Source of the DNA: DAIRGB01 sp036794765
GTDB taxonomy: Bacteria > Patescibacteriota > JAHJAL01
Direction of reading: 5' to 3'
Assembly: GCA_036794765.1 (NCBI GenBank)
Contig: DAIRGB010000018.1
Location: 1 to 15,652, forward strand
Length of the DNA stretch: 15,652 bases
A model generated the notes under the pieces. The model did not search any database. It worked only from the letters and a program-made list of their open reading frames with translations, and was not told the DNA's origin. Below are positions 7,444 to 13,948 of the stretch, piece after piece (within the stretch, counting starts at the first letter, position 1; each line of letters opens with the position of its first letter). The position numbers were made by a program, and so were the translations under genes.

Positions 7444-7869
7444 TCAATAACCCAAATATTTCCACCCTCTACGTAAACTATTTATCGAAATCACCAAGCT
7501 ATCAGACTTCGGCGAAAAATCAACTTGATGCACCACCTTATTTCTTGTCTTGTGCGCCTCCCAAATTTGTTGATATAAACTTTTATCAGAAAATAACCTT
7601 CTCGCGTTCTTCAACCTTTCTCCCATATCCTTACCAGTCACAACAGTCTTTAAAACACTATCCAACGTTTTGTCAGCCACAATCAAAGCCTGTTTTTTTA
7701 AATCGATATTATTTTTTCGTAACAAATCACTAATCTTAATATCCGCCTTCTTTACTTCTTCATGCAACCTTAAATCAAACTTCGATTTTTTTCTTGAAAA
7801 AACAAAAAACAAACCGATCAATCCTAACAGTAAAGAAACAGACAAAAAAGTTGGTAAAACAACATCCAT
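7444..7869 (-). CDS. Small membrane-anchored protein with HEPN-like R-x4-H motif, unknown function
   Basis: This 141-residue protein is of uncertain function. It has one N-terminal membrane helix (about 3-24) with a basic stop-transfer segment (RKKSK, 26-30). The rest is a helical cytoplasmic domain: repeated charged helices (31-100), then IWEAHKTRNKVVHQVDF (102-118), then a closing helix SLRRGWKYLGY. The RNKVVH segment fits R-x4-H (Arg109, His114), as in HEPN-type helical domains, some of which are ribonucleases. I recall similar WEAHK-x-RN-x-x-xH proteins in Patescibacteria genomes, without an assigned function. It lies 8 bases after the cyclophilin gene and 8 bases before gatB, so it is co-transcribed with them. 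It ends with TGA. The R-x4-H link is suggestive only; no activity can be inferred. Confidence 0.75.
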   Translation of the reverse strand: MDVVLPTFLSVSLLLGLIGLFFVFSRKKSKFDLRLHEEVKKADIKISDLLRKNNIDLKKQALIVADKTLDSVLKTVVTGKDMGERLKNARRLFSDKSLYQQIWEAHKTRNKVVHQVDFSPKSDSLVISINSLRRGWKYLGY

Positions 7870-7877
7870 GAAATTAT

Positions 7878-8726
7878 TTACTCCACTTTCAAATCTTCAA
7901 TCTTTATACCATCAGTATTTCCACCCAGTTGATCAACTTTAATCGGTACAGATTGATCAACTTCATCATTATTGTCGTTTCCCTCAACTATCTCAACATC
8001 ATTGATAACTACATTATTTTTTGGTCGGTCATTTTCATCAGTCTCTACTTCGGAAATCTTTGTCACCACATCCATTCCCTCCAAAACCTTACCAAACACC
8101 GTATGTCGACCATCCAAATGCGGTTGACTTTGGCTGGAAACAATAAAAAATTGACTGCCATTGGTGTCAGGACCTGAATTAGCCATCGCAATCACTCCCT
8201 TCTCCATTTTATGAGAATTTAAACCTAAATCATATTTGTAACCCTGACTCTCCAAATCTTGTATCTGTTGATCAGTCAAACCCAAACTCTTGGCATTGAT
8301 TTCATCGGCAAATTTTCCTCCCCATAAACTTTCTCCTCCAGTACCATCATTACTTGGATCATCATCCTTGCTCAAAGGATCACCACCCTGAATCATGAAA
8401 TCTTTTATTACTCGATGCCATAAAGTTCCATCATAATAATCTTTCTTAGCCAACCCGACAAAATTTTCCACGGTTTTAGGAGCATCTTTTGAATACAATG
8501 CCAATTTGATATCTCCCATGTTTGTATGCAAAATTGCTTGTTTTTCCATACTATTATCCACTTTTTTATTATTAAAATACCAATTTGAAATAAAATATCC
8601 CCCAACCAAAACCACTAATACCGTAGCTATCGTTACAAAAAACAATTTCTGCCTTTCTTTTGCCCCTTTTTCCTTATTTACTCTCTCCAACTTGCGTTCC
8701 AATTTAAACTTTTTTGCTTTTCCCAT
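7878..8726 (-). CDS. Membrane-anchored cyclophilin-type peptidyl-prolyl isomerase
   Basis: Cyclophilins catalyse cis-trans isomerisation of prolyl bonds and assist folding. The 282-residue product has a basic cytoplasmic N-terminus (1-27), one membrane helix (about 28-48), then a cyclophilin domain (about 61-250) that should face outward. Active-site residues are visible: Arg105, Phe110 and Gln113 in WHRVIKDFMIQGGD, then MANSGPDTNGSQFFI (181-195) and HLDGRHTVFG (203-212). A segment at about 140-172 (ADEINAKSLGL ... GYKYDLGLNSHKM) is inserted relative to short bacterial PpiB proteins. The C-terminal tail (250-282) is acidic. AGAGG lies 4-5 bases before ATG 8726. It sits 23 bases after gatA, inside the interrupted gat operon. 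Confidence 0.93.
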   Translation of the reverse strand: MGKAKKFKLERKLERVNKEKGAKERQKLFFVTIATVLVVLVGGYFISNWYFNNKKVDNSMEKQAILHTNMGDIKLALYSKDAPKTVENFVGLAKKDYYDGTLWHRVIKDFMIQGGDPLSKDDDPSNDGTGGESLWGGKFADEINAKSLGLTDQQIQDLESQGYKYDLGLNSHKMEKGVIAMANSGPDTNGSQFFIVSSQSQPHLDGRHTVFGKVLEGMDVVTKISEVETDENDRPKNNVVINDVEIVEGNDNNDEVDQSVPIKVDQLGGNTDGIKIEDLKVE

Positions 8727-8749
8727 AATTCCTCTCTATTTCAAATCTA

Positions 8750-10222
8750 TTAAATATAAGGTAAATTTTTATGCCATGAAGTTACCTTCTGATAATTACC
8801 TGCCAATTTTAATACAGACGATTCATCAAACCATTTCCCAATAATCTGCATTCCTACCGGTAATTTTTTTTCCAAACCAATCGGTATCGAAATTGCCGGC
8901 AAACCAGCCAAACTTACCGGCACCGTCATTATATCTGCCAAATACATCTGCAATGGATCAGTCATCTTTTCCCCTATAGCAAAAGCAACACTTGGAGAAG
9001 TCAATCCAATCAACAAATCAAAATCAGAAAAGGCTTTTTTGAATTCGTTGATTATCAAAGTTCGAACTTTAGCCGCCTTATCAAAATATTGGTCATAATA
9101 CCCGCTCGACAAAGAATATGTACCCAACATAATTCTCCTCTTTACTTCCCTACCAAAACCACCTGATCTAATCTTGGTAACCATATCAGCCATGCCAGTC
9201 AACTCCCCTTCCTCAAAATCTCTCCCACCATATCTAACTCCGTCATAACGTGCCAAATTCGCGCTACACTCAGAAGATTGAATAATATAATAAACTGGCA
9301 ACCCATATTTCATCGTTGGCAAAGACAATTCTTCGACAACAACTCCCAACTCCACCAATTTTTTCACTGCCTCATCCAACAATCGTTTTAATCCATCATC
9401 AACCTGCTCAAAAAATTCCTTTACCAAGCCTATTTTCATCCCTCTTACATTTTTTTCCACTTCAATATCATATTCTTCAACTCTTTCCCGTGAACTGGTA
9501 GAATCCTTTTCGTCATATCCGGCAATCACTTTCAATAATAAAGCCGCATCCTCAGCATTTCTAGCAATCGGACCAATCTGATCCAAAGATGACCCCAAAG
9601 CCAATAATCCATATCTACTAACTCGACCATAAGTAGGTTTTAGTCCGGTCACTCCACAAAAACTGGCCGGCTGCCTAATAGATCCGCCCGTATCCGAACC
9701 ATACGCTCCCAAACAATACCCTGCCGCTACCCCAACCGTTGATCCACTACTACTCCCTCCGGCTACTCGATCAAAATCCCATGGATTTTTTGTCGGACCA
9801 TATACCGAATTCTCACCCGAACTGCCCATGGCAAATTCATCCAAATTTGTTTTTCCCACAATTATCGCCCCACTATCTTCCAAACGATCAATTACTGTAG
9901 CCGAATATGGCGACCTATAATTAAACAACATTTTTGATGCCGCTGTCGTCGGATATTCTTTACTAACTATATTATCTTTAACCAACACTGGTATCCCGGT
10001 TAAATCTTTTTTTACTCCTTCTTTGATTTCTTTTTCAACAATTTTGACACGTTGTTCTATCAACTTTCTATCAGTAAAAACAACAGCATTCAAATTTTTT
10101 TTCTTTTCACCTTCCTCCAATTTTTTATAAAAAAAATCAACCAACTCCCCACACCCAATCTCCCCGCTTTCCAAATCAGTTCTAATTTCTTTAATTGTTT
10201 TGTCCAAATAATTATTTTTCAT
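8750..10222 (-). CDS. gatA: Asp/Glu-tRNA amidotransferase subunit A
   Basis: GatA is the glutaminase subunit of GatCAB: it releases ammonia from glutamine or asparagine and channels it to GatB. The 490-residue product has the amidase-signature fold with an intact Ser-cisSer-Lys triad: Lys82 (GIPVLVKDN), Ser157 (AGGSSSGS) and nucleophile Ser181 (GSDTGGSIRQPASFCG). Other landmarks are GKTNLDEFAMGSSGENSVYG (123-142), LKPTYGRVSRYGL (194-206) and DQIGPIARN (214-222). Length is normal (family about 480-490). It starts 8 bases after gatC, with no clear Shine-Dalgarno sequence, so translational coupling is likely. The following cyclophilin gene is 23 bases away. It ends with TAA. Confidence 0.97.
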   Translation of the reverse strand: MKNNYLDKTIKEIRTDLESGEIGCGELVDFFYKKLEEGEKKKNLNAVVFTDRKLIEQRVKIVEKEIKEGVKKDLTGIPVLVKDNIVSKEYPTTAASKMLFNYRSPYSATVIDRLEDSGAIIVGKTNLDEFAMGSSGENSVYGPTKNPWDFDRVAGGSSSGSTVGVAAGYCLGAYGSDTGGSIRQPASFCGVTGLKPTYGRVSRYGLLALGSSLDQIGPIARNAEDAALLLKVIAGYDEKDSTSSRERVEEYDIEVEKNVRGMKIGLVKEFFEQVDDGLKRLLDEAVKKLVELGVVVEELSLPTMKYGLPVYYIIQSSECSANLARYDGVRYGGRDFEEGELTGMADMVTKIRSGGFGREVKRRIMLGTYSLSSGYYDQYFDKAAKVRTLIINEFKKAFSDFDLLIGLTSPSVAFAIGEKMTDPLQMYLADIMTVPVSLAGLPAISIPIGLEKKLPVGMQIIGKWFDESSVLKLAGNYQKVTSWHKNLPYI

Positions 10223-10230
10223 GCCGATAT

Positions 10231-10524
10231 TTATAACACAGCTTTAGTTCTAATATATGCCACATCTTTATTGACAGCATTTGCCAATACATCTTCTCGT
10301 TTAATTGAAGAAGACACGCAATCATTCTCCAAAACATTTTTCTTATGAACAACTGTAAAAGTTGGCACAACTTCCTTTACATTTAGTTCCTGCAAACTTG
10401 CCACATAATCCAATATTTTCGACAAATCGCTTTGCAACAAAATCAATTCTTCATCAGAAAAAGACAACTTACACAAAGAAGCTACTTTCTTTACTTCATC
10501 AATAGTAATACGTTCTTGCGACAT
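10231..10524 (-). CDS. gatC: Asp/Glu-tRNA amidotransferase subunit C
   Basis: GatC is a small, mostly extended protein that wraps around GatA and bridges it to GatB, stabilising the complex. The 97-residue product begins ITIDEVKKVASLCKLSFSDEE (6-26), the conserved helix pair, and continues with LSKILDYVASLQELNVKEVVPT (34-55), the family core. The C-terminus normally reads NAP-x-x-x-x-x-FxVPxVL; here it is NAVNKDVAYIRTKAVL, a divergent but recognisable version. It lies 13 bases downstream of the ligA stop and 8 bases upstream of gatA, without a clear ribosome site, so expression probably depends on the upstream transcript. A polar effect of the ligA amber codon could therefore reach it. Confidence 0.93.
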   Translation of the reverse strand: MSQERITIDEVKKVASLCKLSFSDEELILLQSDLSKILDYVASLQELNVKEVVPTFTVVHKKNVLENDCVSSSIKREDVLANAVNKDVAYIRTKAVL

Positions 10525-10537
10525 AAAAAAATAATAT

Positions 10538-12202
10538 TTATATTTTCAACAGCTTCAAAAAATCCACCTCAGTCAAAATTTTTACTCCCAAATTCTTGGC
10601 CTTTTCCAATTTTGACCCGGGTTTATCTCCTACCACCAAAAAATCCAAATCTTTCGCCACTGATGAAATAACCCGTCCTCCATTCTTTCTAATCAACTCG
10701 GAAGCTTGTGCACGTGACATTGCCTCCAAGCCACCTGTTATCAAAAAAGTTTTGTTATTCAAACCACCCTCATTTTTTATTCTGCGATATTTTATCCCCG
10801 AGTTCAATAACTTATCAATAAAGATCTTATTTTTTGGATCATGAAAATATTCATAAACCGATCTCGCCACCACTTCACCAATATTCTCCAATCCCATCAA
10901 CTCTTCAAACTCAACCTCAAATAATCTAGATAAAGAGCCATATTTCAGTGCCAAATCATACGATGTTTGCAATCCAACGTGCCTAATACCCAAAGCAAAA
11001 ATCAAACGATCAAGTCCAATTTCTTTTCTACTTTGAATCGAAGCAACAATATTTTTGGCAGATTTTTCCGCCATTCTCTCCAACGGCTTCAAATCTCCCT
11101 CTGTCAAAAAAAACAAATCCGCCGCATCCGCAATCAAACCTTCATCCAACAACTTATCAATAATCTTTGGACCAACCCCGGCAACATCAAATGCCTCCTT
11201 ACCTACAAAGTGTTTAATACTGCGACTAACTTGAGCAAAACAATTTTTGTTACCGCATCTGACAATAGTATCCTTATCGCTTTTTATCACTTTTGTTCCA
11301 CACACCGGACAAATATCTGGCAAAATATACTTTTTTTCCGATCCCAAACGCATGGTTTTTATCGACTCAACAATTTCCGGGATCACATCTCCCGCCTTTT
11401 GCACTACAACTGTATCCCCTATCCGAATATCCTTTCTATGTATTTCCTCTTCATTGTGAAGAGTTGCCCGACTCACCACCGAACCAGCTACATTAACCGG
11501 TTCCAAAATCGCCACTGGCGTCATCGCCCCCGTTCTTCCCACTTGAACTTCAATATTCAATAATTTGGTTGTCGCCTGCTCAGCCGGAAATTTATAAGCA
11601 ATCATATACCTTGGAGCTTTACCGACAATACCCAACTTAGACCAAAAGCTCAAATCATCTACTACCACCACCATTCCATCTATCTGATATGGAAGATTAT
11701 TTCTCAAATCAAATATTTTTTGATATTGTTTTTCCACTTCATTCAATCCAAAACATAACCTATTATAATTATTTGAAGGAAAACCAAGCTTTACCAACAT
11801 TTCGTGGGCCTCACTATGATTTTTTTGTCCCAAATTTGTTACCAAATCATACCCCATAAATTTTAACTTCCTCTTGGCGGCAACTTTCGGATCAAGTTGT
11901 CTAATCGAGCCAGCAGCAATATTTCTTGGATTGGCATACAATGGCAAACCCTTTTCTTTTTGTCTCGCATTCAAACTCTCAAATTCCTCTTTCATCATAT
12001 ACACCTCGCCTCTTACCTCAATTTCACCACTTGCCAACAATTTTGCCTGGTCATCCAAATCAGACAAATCCAATTCCAAAGGAATACTCTCAATTGTTCG
12101 GATATTATTCGTCACATCTTCACCAATTTTTCCATCTCCTCTGGTTACTCCTCTAAACAACGAACCATTCCGATAAATCAAACTAATCGCCAAACCATCC
12201 AT
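10538..12202 (-). CDS. ligA: NAD-dependent DNA ligase LigA, large C-terminal fragment (after in-frame TAG)
   Basis: This 554-codon frame starts at ATG 12202 and holds most of LigA, but the frame is already open from just after the TAG at 12229. LigA seals nicks in duplex DNA with NAD+. In full-length numbering (+117) it contains the nucleotidyltransferase domain with RGVTRGDGKIGEDVT, VRGEVYM and YQIDGMVVV, the OB fold (YKFPAE onward), a Cys4 zinc finger (C415, C418, C433, C438), helix-hairpin-helix repeats, and a C-terminal BRCT domain (about 599-671). All expected motifs are intact and no other stop or frameshift is seen. The AMP-accepting lysine is the codon immediately before ATG 12202 (K in KMDG), so a protein started at that ATG would lack it. 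Treat as part of one interrupted gene spanning 10538-12553. Confidence 0.9.
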   Translation of the reverse strand: MDGLAISLIYRNGSLFRGVTRGDGKIGEDVTNNIRTIESIPLELDLSDLDDQAKLLASGEIEVRGEVYMMKEEFESLNARQKEKGLPLYANPRNIAAGSIRQLDPKVAAKRKLKFMGYDLVTNLGQKNHSEAHEMLVKLGFPSNNYNRLCFGLNEVEKQYQKIFDLRNNLPYQIDGMVVVVDDLSFWSKLGIVGKAPRYMIAYKFPAEQATTKLLNIEVQVGRTGAMTPVAILEPVNVAGSVVSRATLHNEEEIHRKDIRIGDTVVVQKAGDVIPEIVESIKTMRLGSEKKYILPDICPVCGTKVIKSDKDTIVRCGNKNCFAQVSRSIKHFVGKEAFDVAGVGPKIIDKLLDEGLIADAADLFFLTEGDLKPLERMAEKSAKNIVASIQSRKEIGLDRLIFALGIRHVGLQTSYDLALKYGSLSRLFEVEFEELMGLENIGEVVARSVYEYFHDPKNKIFIDKLLNSGIKYRRIKNEGGLNNKTFLITGGLEAMSRAQASELIRKNGGRVISSVAKDLDFLVVGDKPGSKLEKAKNLGVKILTEVDFLKLLKI

Positions 12203-12226
12203 TTTTATTTCTACATAATACTTTTT

Positions 12227-12229
12227 CTA
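12227..12229 (-). other. In-frame amber codon interrupting ligA
   Basis: The codons read AAG GAT TTT TAG AAA AAG TAT TAT GTA GAA ATA AAA ATG, that is KDF-stop-KKYYVEIKM, all in one frame. Joining the two halves across the TAG gives a 671-residue LigA of normal length, with the catalytic Lys117 nine codons... in practice eight codons after the stop. A single-base change such as CAG, AAG or TTG to TAG would explain it. TAG ends four other genes in this window, so a general reassignment of TAG is unlikely. Confidence 0.9.
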
Positions 12230-12553
12230 AAAATCCTTGGTTAACTTAGTAATTCTTTTTTCCCACACCTCCAATTCATCAAAACTAAATATATCATTCA
12301 AAGAAATCATTCTCTTTTTGTGTTCAACTTTATCAAATTTATCCAAAACCTTTCCTTCCACTCTCTGAGTAGGTGAATCTTTTGTAATAAATTCGGGATA
12401 TTGTTGTTCAAGCAAATACAATTCGTGTTTCAAACTATCCAATGCTGCTTCAGAAATTTCTTGTCTATCCAAGACATGATAAAGATAACGATGATAATTT
12501 ATCGTTTCCTTCAATTTTTTTATTCTTTTTTCTATATCTTGGTTTTCACTCAT
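12227..12553 (-). CDS. ligA: NAD-dependent DNA ligase LigA, N-terminal fragment (domain Ia and start of nucleotidyltransferase domain)
   Basis: This 108-residue frame is the first part of LigA. It contains domain Ia, which binds the NMN half of NAD+: YLYHVLDRQEISEAALDSL (23-41), followed by SPTQRVEG (60-67), which corresponds to the usual SPTQRVGG, then the linker and KKRMISLNDIFSFDELEVW (79-97). It stops at an in-frame TAG just ahead of the KMDG active site. By itself it cannot adenylate or seal DNA. In the domain Ia motif the usual D-A-E-Y-D is E-A-A-L-D (35-39), so a conserved tyrosine and aspartate are replaced by Leu38 and Glu35; Tyr25 and His26 are kept. The ATG overlaps the end of the preceding kinase gene by 8 bases and has no Shine-Dalgarno site, which points to translational coupling. 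Confidence 0.9.
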   Translation of the reverse strand: MSENQDIEKRIKKLKETINYHRYLYHVLDRQEISEAALDSLKHELYLLEQQYPEFITKDSPTQRVEGKVLDKFDKVEHKKRMISLNDIFSFDELEVWEKRITKLTKDF

Positions 12554-13934
12554 TTTTCGAATTTACTTGTTTTGGAAACCATATTGTCATCCTAGCTCCA
12601 CCCCCGGCAATATCTTCCAAATGCATCGTGGCACTATAATATTTCAAAATCCTATTTATAGTCATCAATCCCAAACCACTCCCATTCTTTTTAGTAGTAA
12701 TACCGCCAGAAAACAACTTATCCATTTTGTAATCCGGCAAACCCACTCCATTGTCTTCAATTTCCATCAAAACACTTTCCTCATTATTCAATATATTAAC
12801 TTTTACCACATTAGACAAACTAATGCCTCTTTTTTCTATCATTGATTGAATCGAATTACATACCGCATTTTCCACAATCATTCTCAAATCATCTCCGCAA
12901 ATCGTCAAAAAACAATCTTCATTTATATTAAATTCATACGACACCTTATTTGTTTTACACAAAAAATCGAGCATTCTTTTCACCGTATCTCCCAACAAAA
13001 CGACGTTTTCGTTTTTGGGGCGATGATAATCCATGCCAATATCAAACCTTCTTTTCAATTCATCCAAACTTTTTTTATAATCAAAAAATAAATCACCAAT
13101 ATTTTCCTTGCAAGTCTTAATCTGTTCTTTCTCAAACAAAAAATAATCATCCAAACCAATTTTCTTCTCAATCAGCAATTGTAAGTTTTTTTCTCTATCT
13201 CGAAACCCAGATTCCAACTCTTCCTTCAACAAATCTCCATACCCTCCGATCCCAGTAACTGGACCCTTCAAATCATGAATCAAACCAGCAGCAATAGAAC
13301 GTGTAAGTATATTTTGATTCAATTTTTCCGCCAAAAAATTGCGTTCCAACTCCGCTTTTTCTTTCTCCTCAAGTATTTTTTTTCTTTCCTGACAAAATCT
13401 TTCTTGCATCGATAGACAAAAACCATCCAATACCACCTTCGGCAACTTACGCCAATCGTTTCCTTTTCCTAATACTTGAAAACACCTGACATCCAACCCG
13501 CACGCCCTTTCCAACTCAATTCGATCATTCAAATGACTACTCAAAATCACTACCTGACAACTAGGACAAAACACATTTAAATCATGCACAACCCTCATTC
13601 CTTCGTATTCATCACCGTCCTCCGATAATTTCAAATCGACAATAGCAACATCAACCTCCTTGTCCTCCAATCGAGAAAACTGTTGATAGTTGACACAATG
13701 TCTCATTTCCACCCGATCCATACTCAATACATTTGTCAAATTATACTTAATAATCTTTAAATCACATTCCTCATTGTCCTCGACTATCAAGATCTTCATC
13801 TTTCTATCACCAGACAAAAAATCAACTCTCTCCTGAATATCTGCAATCACTACTTCTTGATTGTCTTCAATTATTTCTTCATGCTCCACCCTTCCATCAC
13901 GCATTATCTCTCGAAATTCCAATTCTCGATACAT
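12546..13934 (-). CDS. Soluble receiver-histidine kinase (REC-HisKA-HATPase)
   Basis: This 462-residue signalling protein has no membrane segment. After a charged N-terminal region (1-45), a receiver domain (about 46-168) has the acidic pair Glu52-Asp53, phosphoacceptor Asp100 (AIVDLKL), Ser132/Ser133 and Lys157 (LGKG). A coiled-coil linker follows (175-208). The HisKA-like helix carries His220 in AGLIHDLKGPVTGIGGYGDL, and the ATPase domain shows the N box (ENAVCNSIQSM, Asn356/Asn360), the G1 box DNGVGLP (394-400) and the G2 box GSGLGL (418-423). Thus kinase chemistry looks intact, with the receiver upstream of the kinase. At His+4, where HisKA kinases usually have Thr or Asn, there is Gly224. 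Start ATG 13934 is chosen for AGGAG 6-7 bases upstream; ATG 13991 would overlap the previous gene. It ends 8 bases inside ligA. The signal and the output are unknown. Confidence 0.9.
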   Translation of the reverse strand: MYRELEFREIMRDGRVEHEEIIEDNQEVVIADIQERVDFLSGDRKMKILIVEDNEECDLKIIKYNLTNVLSMDRVEMRHCVNYQQFSRLEDKEVDVAIVDLKLSEDGDEYEGMRVVHDLNVFCPSCQVVILSSHLNDRIELERACGLDVRCFQVLGKGNDWRKLPKVVLDGFCLSMQERFCQERKKILEEKEKAELERNFLAEKLNQNILTRSIAAGLIHDLKGPVTGIGGYGDLLKEELESGFRDREKNLQLLIEKKIGLDDYFLFEKEQIKTCKENIGDLFFDYKKSLDELKRRFDIGMDYHRPKNENVVLLGDTVKRMLDFLCKTNKVSYEFNINEDCFLTICGDDLRMIVENAVCNSIQSMIEKRGISLSNVVKVNILNNEESVLMEIEDNGVGLPDYKMDKLFSGGITTKKNGSGLGLMTINRILKYYSATMHLEDIAGGGARMTIWFPKQVNSKNE

Positions 13935-13948
13935 TTTTACTCCTTTTT

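Noticed and set aside
12227..12229. General reassignment of TAG to an amino acid
   Set aside because: TAG correctly ends the YggT-family, YtxH-like, DUF948-like and gatB genes at normal family lengths, so TAG works as a stop in this organism.
12200..12232. Programmed frameshift or sequencing indel in ligA
   Set aside because: The reading frame before and after the TAG is the same, so no shift of frame is needed; a base substitution explains the interruption.
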